From Calidihabitans tengchongensis (lineage in GTDB: Bacteria; Sysuimicrobiota; Sysuimicrobiia; Sysuimicrobiales; Kaftiobacteriaceae), in assembly GCA_031459615.1 (NCBI GenBank), contig JAVKIE010000018.1, positions 1 to 23,275 on the forward strand: DNA of 23,275 bases. The letters are read 5' to 3'. Below the pieces are notes generated by a model that had not been told where the DNA came from, ran no database searches, and saw nothing but the letters and a program-made list of their open reading frames with translations. Made by a program: the position numbers and the translations under genes. Shown here in pieces: positions 6,015 through 13,024 of the stretch. Numbering within the stretch: the stretch's first letter is position 1; the number at the start of each line of letters is the position of its first letter.

Positions 6015-8701
6015 CTAGCGGTCCTTCTCCTTGTCGTCGTCTTTGCCCTCGGCGGCCCGAGCACCCGGGGCGAACCGCCGCAGCCGCTCCGCCAGCTCCT
6101 GCAGGCGTTTGCTCACCAGGTAGTTCACCGTCCCCTCGGGATAGCTGCCGTCGGGGCCGGGCGTGCCCGCCGGCATGCCGGTGAGCACCTCCAGGCCCTC
6201 GTCGATGGTCCGCACCGCGTAGATGTGGAACTGCCCCTGGCGGACGGCTTCCACCACCTCGGGCTTGAGCATGAGGTTGGCGACGTTCTGCGCCGGGATC
6301 ATCACCCCCTGGCGGCCGGTGAGGCCGAGGACTTTGCAGACGGCGTAGTACCCCTCGATCTTCTCGTTGACGCCGCCGATGGGCTGGATCTCGCCTTTCT
6401 GGTTGACGGAGCCGGTGACCGCGATCCCCTGGTCGACGGGCACCCCCGCCAGGTCCGACAGCAGGGCGTACAGCTCGGTGGAGCTGGCGCTGTCGCCCTC
6501 CACCTCGGTATAGGTCTGCTCGAAGGTCAGCGACGCGTTGAGGCTGAGGGGCTGGGTCTGGGCGTACTTTCCGCCCAGGTAGTTGGCCAGGATGGCCACC
6601 CCCTTGCTGTGGATGCGCCCCGACATCTCGGTCTCGCGCTCGATGTTCACCACGCCGCGGTTGCCCACGTAGGTGCGGGCGGTGATCCGGCTGGGGTGGC
6701 CGAAGCTGTAGTCGCCCAGCTGCAGCACCGACAGGCCGTTGACCTGCCCCGCCACGCCCCCCCGCACGTCCACCAGCAGCTGCCCTTCGGCGATGGCCTT
6801 GCGCAGTCGCTCCTCCACCCGGTTGGAGCGGTAGACCTTCTCCTCGATGGCGCGGTCGACGTCGGCGGCCGTCACCACGTCCCGCCNNNNNNNNNNNNNN
6901 NNNNNNNNNNNNNNNNNNNNNNNNNNNNNNNNNNNNNNNNNNNNNNNNNNNNNNNNNNNNNNNNNNNNNNNNNNNNNNNNACGCCCCCCCGCACGTCCAC
7001 CAGCAGCTGCCCTTCGGCGATGGCCTTGCGCAGTCGCTCCTCCACCCGGTTGGAGCGGTAGACCTTCTCCTCGATGGCGCGGTCGACGTCGGCGGCCGTC
7101 ACCACGTCCCGCCCGGCCTGCTGGGCCCACGCCGACGCCTCGTAGACGATCTCCACCACCTCGTTGAAGCGCGTGCTCAGCCGCTGCTGGTGCTCGGCCA
7201 GGCGCGCACTGTGTTCCAGCACCCGCGCCACCGCCGTGCGGTCGAAGGGCCGCAGCCCCTGGCGGTTGCAGATGGCCCCCACCGCGGCGGCGTAGGCGCG
7301 CATGGTCTCGTCGGTGCGCTCCACGTCCACGTCGAACTCGGCCTTGACCTTGAACAGCTTGCGGAAGTCATCATCCAGGACATACAGGAGCAGGTACAGC
7401 AGCGGCGTCCCCACCAGGACCACCTTGATGTTCAGGGGGATAGGCTCGGGGCGCAGGGTGGCGGTGGGCACCAGCCCCAGCTGCTCGCCGATGTTCTCGA
7501 TGCGGACCTCCCCGCTCTTCAGGGCCCGCTTGAGGGCGTCCCAGGCGAACGGGTTCAGCAGCACGTCCCGGGCCTGCAGCAGCAGAAACCCCCCGTTGGC
7601 CCGCTGGAGGGCGCCGGCCTTGATCATGGTGAAATCGGTGACCAGGGCGCCCAGCTCGCCCCGGTACTCCACCTTCCCCACCAGGTTGTAGTAGGTGGGG
7701 TTGGGCTCTTCCACCACCGGGGCGCCCTCCAGGCGGCTGTTGTCCACCACCAGGTTGACCTGATAGCGGGTGAAGGCGTCCCGCCGCAGCAGCGCCGCCA
7801 GCGGGAAGGGCGCCGGGGGCTCCTCCTGCTCCTTGAACAGGTCCAGGTGCTCCACCACGTCGTCGAGAACCTGATCCAGGTAGGCCACCACCTTGGGGTG
7901 GTCCGCATACCGCTCCCGCAGGCGCCCGATGGCGTGGCCCGCCGCCGAGCGCACGGCCCGCTGCTCCAGCTCCCGCAGGGCGTCCCGGGCCTCCCGCTCC
8001 ACGGTGCGCACCCGGCGCAGCGCCTCGCTCACCTCGTCGGCCAGGGCGCGGCCGCGGCGGTTGATCTCCTCCTTCTGGGCATCGGTGAGCAGGGCGAACT
8101 GCTCCGGGGTGATCGGTTCGCCCGACGGCCCCACCGGGATGGTGTTGATGCCCGCGGGGGTACGCTGCAGGGCAAACCCCAGCTGGGCGGCCTTGGCCTC
8201 CAGGTCCCTCCAGATGGTGTTGATCTGCTGCTCGAAGGACGACACCAGCTCCCGGCGCCGCTGGGCGTAGGTCTCGCTGCTGAACACCTTGCGGATCACG
8301 TCCTGCAGCTCTTCCACCAGCTCGGCCATGTCCCGCCGGAACCGCGTGCCCATCCCCGCCGGCAACGACAGCGCGGTGGGCTGGTCGGGCTGCTGGAAGT
8401 TGTAGACGTAGCACCAGTCGGGGGGCACCGGGCGGCCGGCGGCGGCGGCCTGGATCTTCTTGCGGGCGTAGGTGGTGCGCCCGGTCCCCACCGGCCCCGA
8501 GATGAAGACGTGGTAGCCGGGCTGGGTCATGATCAACCCCAGGTCCAGGGCGCGCACCGCGCGGTCCTGGCCCACGATGACCTCGTCGGCGCGCATCTCG
8601 GCGGTGGTGCGGAAGGGCAGCGCGTCGGGGTCGCACACCCAGCGCAGCTGCTCGGGCCGCAGGCGATGGCGCGCCCGCAGTTCGTCGGCAGATGGACTCA
8701 C
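6015..8701 (-). CDS. Lon-like ATP-dependent protease (AAA_32/LonC type), interrupted by an assembly gap
   Basis: This is a cytoplasmic quality-control protease with an N-terminal ATPase-like half and a C-terminal Lon proteolytic domain. As written, the reading frame is broken by 94 Ns and a duplicated 133-bp flank. Removing one copy plus the Ns (227 bp) restores a single frame of 819 residues. In that protein the P-loop is GPVGTGRTT (about 69-77), with Arg in place of the usual Lys as is seen in this family. A long helical insert spans about 100-290. The protease dyad is Ser662 in EGDSASS and Lys705 in GGVNEKIEG; their 43-residue spacing equals that of E. coli Lon. The start is GTG, 6 nt after AGGAGG. 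The C-terminus is a charged tail. SDR and hydrolase genes follow in tight order. A dedicated promoter and structured leader precede it. Confidence 0.93.
6754..6886. repeat. Direct repeat flanking gap 1, left copy
   Basis: This 133-bp stretch is identical base for base to 6981-7113 and abuts the Ns. It encodes the junction between the ATPase-side helices and the Lon protease domain. It is best read as an unmerged contig overlap, because collapsing it repairs the reading frame. Confidence 0.95.
6887..6980. other. Assembly gap 1 (94 Ns)
   Basis: Unknown bases inside the Lon-like gene. The distance between the two repeat copies is 227 bp, the same as at gap 2. This would fit a 127-bp graph overlap joined by a 100-N spacer that was later partly filled. 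That reading is an inference. Confidence 0.99.
6981..7113. repeat. Direct repeat flanking gap 1, right copy
   Basis: Identical to 6754-6886; see that entry. Confidence 0.95.
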
Positions 8702-8759
8702 CGTATCCCTCCTGACAGGTTCCTCGGGTGGCTACTGTAGGGAGGTTCGTGCGGGGGCA

Positions 8760-8880
8760 GCCGGCTCCTCTGAGCCGGCCTGGACGGTATAAACACTGCG
8801 CCAGCGGGCCGTTACCCGGTTAGGCCGGGCTCGCCTCGGAGGGCTCGCATCCTCCCATCCAGGTAGCCGCTCCCGCTGGC
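8760..8880 (-). ncRNA. Putative structured 5' leader of the Lon-like gene
   Basis: On the minus strand the predicted transcript start (about 8880) coincides with the first base of a perfect 9-bp helix, GCCAGCGGG (8880-8872) with CCCGCTGGC (8808-8800). Inside this helix are two smaller hairpins: GGAGG/CCTCC at 8855-8838 with an 8-nt loop, and CCCGG/CCGGG at 8829-8815 with loop CCTAA. Together they form a closed three-way junction. A junction strand CCUGGAU (8863-8857) can pair with GUCCAGG (8785-8779) just outside the closing helix, which would make a pseudoknot. A perfect 8-bp hairpin with loop AGAG follows at 8779-8760 and shares one base with that pairing. I match it to no known riboswitch class. 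It could be a riboswitch, a protein-binding leader or a separate small RNA. Confidence 0.45.
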
Positions 8881-8886
8881 AATGTA

Positions 8887-8915
8887 ACCATACTGCGCGG
8901 GGCGGGACCGGTCAA
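8887..8915 (-). promoter_or_regulatory. Sigma-70-type promoter for the Lon-like leader
   Basis: On the minus strand TTGACC (8910-8915, 5/6) and TATGGT (8887-8892, 4/6) are exactly 17 bp apart. The predicted start is near 8880, about 180 nt upstream of the GTG. It lies after the stop of the upstream small gene, so the Lon-like run has its own promoter. Confidence 0.65.
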
Positions 8916-8951
8916 CGGAACGGTCGTTCGTCAGGCGCGGCGCTGGCCCCC

Positions 8952-9323
8952 TCAGTCCCGGCCGCCCGGCCCGCCCGGGGTCTTCTTCAGGGGGGCCGGC
9001 ATGGGAATCACGCCGGTCTGACGCCGGCGCAGGACCTCCCGGGATTGGGGAACCCGGGGGTGGTGCATGATGTTGAAGTCCAGGCGCTTGCCGCACGCGC
9101 ATACCCGGGCCAGTTCCTGGCCGGCGTCAACGAAGATGTTGCCGGCCGCCTCGGCGCGGGCCCGGGCGGCGTCGACGGCGCCGGACGCCCGGTCCGCCTC
9201 GTCCTCCTGCAGCCCCATCTCCCGGGGCGCGGTGCCGCTGAGCTCGTACAGCAGGGCCTTGGGGTAGTACACGCTGTACCGGCGGCCGCATCCGCCGCAG
9301 GGGAAGGTGAACACCAGCGCCAT
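8952..9323 (-). CDS. Small CxxC/CxC protein of unknown function
   Basis: The product is 123 residues. The N-terminus has the pattern CGGC (C9, C12) followed by GRRYSVYY. A second pair, CAC (C75, C77), lies in VCACGKRLDF. Four cysteines in two short knuckles suggest a zinc-ribbon-like fold around an intervening helix (about 38-65, Ala/Glu/Arg rich). The C-terminal 40 residues are basic, ending in a Pro/Gly-rich tail. No family is recognised. The ATG at 9323 fits because the first Cys pair lies 9 residues in. A much longer in-frame extension runs upstream across gap 2 but has no coding character. It is divergent from the 9450 gene. Confidence 0.65.
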   Translation of the reverse strand: MALVFTFPCGGCGRRYSVYYPKALLYELSGTAPREMGLQEDEADRASGAVDAARARAEAAGNIFVDAGQELARVCACGKRLDFNIMHHPRVPQSREVLRRRQTGVIPMPAPLKKTPGGPGGRD

Positions 9324-9406
9324 GCCTTCATTGTAGGGATCCCCCCGCGGCCGCGCAACGCGCGCCGCCGGGCCCTGTCCCGGAGGCATCCGGGGGCGCC
9401 CGGTGG

Positions 9407-9412
9407 TATAGT
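9407..9412 (+). promoter_or_regulatory. Possible -10 box (TATAGT)
   Basis: TATAGT (5/6) lies 37 nt upstream of the ATG at 9450 in an otherwise very GC-rich spacer. No good -35 is seen. Confidence 0.35.
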
Positions 9413-9449
9413 GAACATAAGATCCCGCGGGGGACTGGAGGGAGAGGAC

Positions 9450-9875
9450 ATGGCCCGTCGGTATGCGCTGGTCGCGGTGATCGTGGCGGCGGCAGCCGCT
9501 GGCGCCGCGCTGTACGCGGCCGGATGGCGCGCCGGAGCTGCGGCGGCGCGGATGCCGACGACAGCCGTCCCCGCCCAGATGCTGCCGGTGCAGCCGGAGG
9601 TCATTCCCCTGCCGGGCCCCCAGGGGCAGGGTCCGGGCCAGCAGCCCGCTCCCGGCCAGGGCGAATGCGAACCGATGATCCTGTTCTACTACCAGGGCCG
9701 GCTGTACCAGCTGATGCCGGGCCCGGACAACCAGCCCGGCGTTCCGGGCAGTCCTCCCGAGTACTTCCCGCTGCGGCCGTACCAGGGCCCCCGGATCCCC
9801 GGACTGCCCTTCGGTCCTGCGCCGGGGCCGGTGCCCCAGACGCCGGGCTTCCAGCCCGTGCAGCCGCGCTTCTGA
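9450..9875 (+). CDS. Small anchored or secreted Pro/Gly/Gln-rich protein
   Basis: The product is 141 residues. It starts MARRYALVAVIVAAAAAGA: a short basic n-region and one hydrophobic segment (about 6-25), a signal peptide or single anchor. The rest is low-complexity Pro/Gly/Gln sequence with repeated PGPxxQ and GPxPG patterns. It is broken only by a short ordered-looking core near residues 71-90 that includes one Cys followed by EPMILFYYQGRLYQLMP. The ribosome site GGGAGAGG ends 3 nt before the ATG. The family is not recognised. It may be a periplasmic or cell-surface protein. An in-frame extension upstream to 9045 is antisense to the Cys-motif gene and was not used. Confidence 0.65.
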   Translation: MARRYALVAVIVAAAAAGAALYAAGWRAGAAAARMPTTAVPAQMLPVQPEVIPLPGPQGQGPGQQPAPGQGECEPMILFYYQGRLYQLMPGPDNQPGVPGSPPEYFPLRPYQGPRIPGLPFGPAPGPVPQTPGFQPVQPRF

Positions 9876-10014
9876 ATCCAGGCTATCGGTCAGTCCTGGT
9901 GATCCGCTGACCGCAGCGAGACCGAGGCGGTGAAGTCTCGGCCCATCATGGAAGATGTCGTGGGTTCTCTCACACGCGGCGGAAGGTACAGTACGGCTTC
10001 CACGGAAGGGTCCC

Positions 10015-10142
10015 AGCCTCACACAGGTATATGGCGCGAATCCCGTCCACGTCCTCACCTCGCAGCAGTTGGGCCGGACCCGTAGGCCGGTAGCGCCATT
10101 GCCGGCGGTAGAAGAGCGTTCGGGAGATCCCAAACTCCCGGA
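10015..10142. repeat. Direct repeat flanking gap 2, left copy
   Basis: 128 bp identical to 10242-10369. The next base differs (C at 10143, A at 10370). It is probably an unmerged contig overlap, as at gap 1. Confidence 0.93.
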
Positions 10143-10143
10143 C

Positions 10144-10241
10144 NNNNNNNNNNNNNNNNNNNNNNNNNNNNNNNNNNNNNNNNNNNNNNNNNNNNNNNNN
10201 NNNNNNNNNNNNNNNNNNNNNNNNNNNNNNNNNNNNNNNNN
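10144..10241. other. Assembly gap 2 (98 Ns)
   Basis: Unknown bases between the two copies of the 128-bp repeat. The copy-to-copy offset is again 227 bp. Confidence 0.99.
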
Positions 10242-10369
10242 AGCCTCACACAGGTATATGGCGCGAATCCCGTCCACGTCCTCACCTCGCAGCAGTTGGG
10301 CCGGACCCGTAGGCCGGTAGCGCCATTGCCGGCGGTAGAAGAGCGTTCGGGAGATCCCAAACTCCCGGA
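10242..10369. repeat. Direct repeat flanking gap 2, right copy
   Basis: Identical to 10015-10142; see that entry. Confidence 0.93.
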
Positions 10370-10508
10370 AGGTCGGGCGATTCCGGCCCTGGCGTGGCCC
10401 ACCTGGGGTCCGGCCCGGCTGGCCCCGCCCCGAGCACGGCGGCGGTGCGCCCATCCCTGATGTGCACACGCACACCTTCATAAACCGGAAAGTCCCGCCT
10501 GGTGACGG

Positions 10509-11537
10509 TCAGGGCAGCCGCCGGGCAATCGCCTCCAGCGTGTCGGGGACGGGCTCGGGGATGTCCTCCCGGGGAACCGCTTCGGGGTCCTTCAATCCGT
10601 GGCCCGTCAGCACGCAGACCACTTCGCCAGCCAGGTCCCCCTCCCGGGCCAGGGCCAGCACCCCGGCCACCGACGCGGCGGATGCCGGCTCCACGAACAG
10701 CCCCTCCCGCGCCAGCAGGTCGCGGGCGGCCAGGATGCGCTCGTCGCTGACCGCCACAAACCGGCCGCCCGACTCGCGCACCGCGCGCACCGCGCCCTGC
10801 CAGCTGGCCGGCCGGCCGATGCGGATGGCGGACGCCACCGTCTGCGGCCGGTCCACCGGCTCCCCCCGCACCAGCGGCGCGGCGCCCTCGGCCTGCACGC
10901 CGATCATCCGGGGCGGCCGGTCGATGCGCCCGGCGGCCCGGTAGTCCACAAATCCCATCCAGTAGGCCGTGATGTTTCCGGCGTTGCCCACCGGAAGGGC
11001 CAGGACCTGAGGCGCCCGACCCAGCGCGTCACAGATCTCAAACGCCGCCGTCTTCTGGCCCGCCAGCCGGTGGGGGTTGATCGAGTTGACCAGGGCAAGA
11101 CCGAAGCGTTCGGCTACCTGCCGCGCCAGCTCCAGGACCCGGTCGAAGCCGGCCCGCACGGGGATGATGGTGGCCCCATGGACCACGGCCTGGGCCATCT
11201 TGCCCGCCGCCACCCCGCCGGCGGGCACCAGCAGCAGGCAGGCCAGGCCGGCCCGGGCCGCATAGGCCGCCGCGGACGCCGCCGTGTTGCCGGTGGAGGC
11301 GCAGACGACGGCCCGGGCGCCCGCTTCCACCGCCTTGCTGACCGCGACGGTCATGCCGCGGTCCTTGAACGAGCCAGTGGGGTTGGCCGCCTCGTACTTG
11401 ACCAGGAGGCGGAGCCCCGCCTCCCGGCCGGCCCGGCACTCCAGCAGCGGCGTCCCGCCCTCTCCCAGAGTGATCACCGGCGTGGCGTCGGTGACCGGGA
11501 GGAACGGCCGGTACTGCTCAATGACTCCGCGCCACAC
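10509..11537 (-). CDS. thrC: Threonine synthase
   Basis: This 342-residue PLP-dependent fold-type II enzyme converts O-phosphohomoserine and water to threonine and phosphate. The PLP lysine is K58 in NPTGSFKDRG. The phosphate-binding Asn is in ASTGNTAAS, and the glycine loop region is PVGNAGN. The C-terminal part has VEPASAASVAG and LTGHGLKD. It is the short bacterial/archaeal form (about 350 residues), lacking the N-terminal extension of the longer enzymes. The start is GTG at 11537, 16 bp after the stop of the cyclase gene, with no strong ribosome site, so translation may depend on coupling. No homoserine kinase or dehydrogenase lies nearby. Confidence 0.93.
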   Translation of the reverse strand: MWRGVIEQYRPFLPVTDATPVITLGEGGTPLLECRAGREAGLRLLVKYEAANPTGSFKDRGMTVAVSKAVEAGARAVVCASTGNTAASAAAYAARAGLACLLLVPAGGVAAGKMAQAVVHGATIIPVRAGFDRVLELARQVAERFGLALVNSINPHRLAGQKTAAFEICDALGRAPQVLALPVGNAGNITAYWMGFVDYRAAGRIDRPPRMIGVQAEGAAPLVRGEPVDRPQTVASAIRIGRPASWQGAVRAVRESGGRFVAVSDERILAARDLLAREGLFVEPASAASVAGVLALAREGDLAGEVVCVLTGHGLKDPEAVPREDIPEPVPDTLEAIARRLP

Positions 11538-11553
11538 GCGTCACCGCGGGCCG

Positions 11554-12390
11554 TCACCACACCGCCATCAGCCGCAGCGGCCCGCCCGAGCCGTTGGCCA
11601 GCTTGGGGGCGCCGACGAACACCGTGGCTCCCCGGGGCGGAATCCGCGTCAGGTTCGCCACGTTCTCCAGGCCCCACTTGTTGGCGCCCAGAATGGTCAG
11701 GTGGGTCTTGAAGTCGGTGCTCCGGCCGTAGTCCAGGCTGAGGGTGTCCACGCCGATCCCGATGATATTCCGCTCCTCCACCAGCATCTGGGCTGCCTCC
11801 GGGTGGAACCCGGGGAAGTGCATGGTGCCGGTACTGTCGGGCCGACGGTAGGACGCCTCGTCATTCACCCACTGTTCCCACCCGCTGTGCATGAACACCA
11901 CCGCGCCGTCGGGGATCCGGCCGTAGCGGTCCTCATAGGCGCGGATGTCGTCGGGAGTGACCTGCGCGTCAGGGTTGGCGGTGGCCTTTTCGTGGATGTG
12001 GATGACCACCGCCGGGCCGATCAGGCGGCTGGCCGGGATCTCGTGCACGAACCACCGGCCTGTGACGAAGTGGGCGGGAGCGTCCATATGGGTGCCCGTG
12101 TGCTCCCAGTAGGAGACGATGTTCCCGTAAAACCCGTTCTTTTCGATGGTCACGAACGGCCGGCGGGACAGGCGCGGGAAGAAGTCGGGGTTGAACGACG
12201 GGAACCGGCTGTGCAGGACGTGGGTCAGGTCCACGATGTTGGTGTAGGACAGGGACCGGGTCTGCGCCCGCGCCACAGCCGGCAGGAGGGCCGTCCCGCC
12301 CAGGGCTGCGCCCACGGCCGTGCCGGCGGCCACCCGCAGGAAGCTGCGGCGATCCAGCTTCACCGCCTCAAAGGTCTGCGGAACGCACAT
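11554..12390 (-). CDS. Tat-exported cyclase-family (kynurenine formamidase-like) metal hydrolase
   Basis: This 278-residue protein opens with a twin-arginine signal: DRRSFLRVAAG with R14-R15, a hydrophobic stretch to about 36, then AVARA. The mature part begins with the family strand IVDLTHVL. It holds the metal-binding signature HTGTHMDAPAHF (H97, H101, D103, H107), then GVDTLSLDYG and the closing LPPRG-like IPPRGATVFVGAPKL. Members hydrolyse amide, lactone or cyclic substrates; the substrate here is unknown. The ATG at 12390 is preferred because GAGG lies 8 nt upstream; 12396 is an in-frame alternative. thrC follows 16 bp later. Confidence 0.88.
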   Translation of the reverse strand: MCVPQTFEAVKLDRRSFLRVAAGTAVGAALGGTALLPAVARAQTRSLSYTNIVDLTHVLHSRFPSFNPDFFPRLSRRPFVTIEKNGFYGNIVSYWEHTGTHMDAPAHFVTGRWFVHEIPASRLIGPAVVIHIHEKATANPDAQVTPDDIRAYEDRYGRIPDGAVVFMHSGWEQWVNDEASYRRPDSTGTMHFPGFHPEAAQMLVEERNIIGIGVDTLSLDYGRSTDFKTHLTILGANKWGLENVANLTRIPPRGATVFVGAPKLANGSGGPLRLMAVW

Positions 12391-12557
12391 CGCCATCACC
12401 TCGTGTCGGGACGTTTGGTGGGTGGGGTTCGGTATCTCGGCGCGCAGGTCCTACCGGCGCCAGCCCCGCCCGGCGGGACAGAGGCCCCGGGGCGAGGGTC
12501 CGGACCTTCCGGGGCGAGAGAGTGACCACGCCGGGACTGCGGCGCGGGCCGGCCGCG

Positions 12558-12587
12558 TTGCCTTTCGCCCGCGGCGTGCTCTAGGAT
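12558..12587 (+). promoter_or_regulatory. Candidate promoter of the PPOX/dipeptidase pair
   Basis: TTGCCT (12558-12563, 4/6) and TAGGAT (12582-12587, 4/6) are 18 bp apart. Transcription would start near 12594, downstream of the in-frame ATG at 12586 and upstream of the ATG at 12625, which supports the later start. Confidence 0.45.
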
Positions 12588-12624
12588 GAAGGGTGCACTG
12601 TCGCGGGACGGAGCGGAGGGGCAG

Positions 12625-13023
12625 ATGCGGCTGCCGGATCACATTCGCGCGTTTCTGGACGCACCCTACCTCGCCGTGCTGGCCACGGTGGGACCCCGAG
12701 GCCGGCCTCAAGCCACCCCGGTGTGGTTTGCCCTGGACGGGGACGAGATCCTCATGAACACGACGGCTGGGCGGGTCAAGCTGCGCAACCTGCAGCGCCG
12801 TCCCTACGCGTCCGTGGTGGTGCTGGACCCGGGTGATCCCGACCGATACGTCCAGATCCGCGGCCCGGTGCGGCTGGACCCGGCCCACGGCGCTCAGGAC
12901 ATTGACAGGCTCTCCCTTCGGTATGAGGGACGTCCCTTCCAGTATCCGCCGACCGACGCGCCTCACCGCCGCGTGAGCATCCGGCTGCGGCCGGAGTCCT
13001 ACACCGCCGTGGGCCTGGAATGA
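12625..13023 (+). CDS. PPOX-class (pyridoxamine-phosphate-oxidase-like) F420/FMN-dependent oxidoreductase
   Basis: The 132-residue split-barrel flavin-binding protein opens with helix LPDHIRAFLDAPYLAVLAT. It has the family sequence GRPQATPVWF (about 27-36) followed by MNTTAGRVKLRNL (about 44-56). VVVLDPGDPDRYVQIRG matches the later barrel strands and ARVTLR-like dimer contact. Such proteins typically use F420 or FMN; the substrate is unknown. The ATG at 12625 was chosen over 12586 because GGAGGGG lies 3 nt upstream and the length then fits the family. The M19 dipeptidase begins 1 bp after the stop codon. Confidence 0.88.
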   Translation: MRLPDHIRAFLDAPYLAVLATVGPRGRPQATPVWFALDGDEILMNTTAGRVKLRNLQRRPYASVVVLDPGDPDRYVQIRGPVRLDPAHGAQDIDRLSLRYEGRPFQYPPTDAPHRRVSIRLRPESYTAVGLE

Positions 13024-13024
13024 C

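Larger units (their letters stand above)
9970..10481 (-). pseudogene. Small helix-turn-helix-like ORF or transposase remnant across gap 2
   Basis: When gap 2 and one repeat copy (227 bp) are removed, a 94-residue frame runs from the ATG at 10481 to a TGA at 9970-9972. Its middle, FREFGISRTLFYRRQWRYR, resembles the recognition helix of transposase or recombinase HTH domains (xxFGISRTTFYRWxxRY). No catalytic domain follows. The first 35 residues are low-complexity, and no ribosome site is visible. It may be a decayed IS3/IS481-type fragment or not a gene at all. Otherwise 9876-10508, about 630 bp, holds no supported gene. Confidence 0.3.

Noticed and set aside
5418..8740. Long plus-strand open frames opposite the SDR and Lon-like genes
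   Set aside because: Shadow frames with low-complexity His/Gln/Val/Leu sequence. One runs through the assembly gap. The minus-strand products have complete catalytic motifs.
8760..8880. Known riboswitch or T-box classes for the Lon-like leader
   Set aside because: I compared it by eye with T-box, TPP, FMN, cobalamin, SAM, ZTP, fluoride, glycine and guanidine cores and found none of their conserved strings. It is kept only as an unassigned structure.
9324..10481. Long minus-strand extension upstream of the Cys-motif gene running across gap 2
   Set aside because: Composition is low-complexity, the frame crosses Ns and a duplicated flank, and it overlaps a better-supported divergent gene on the other strand.
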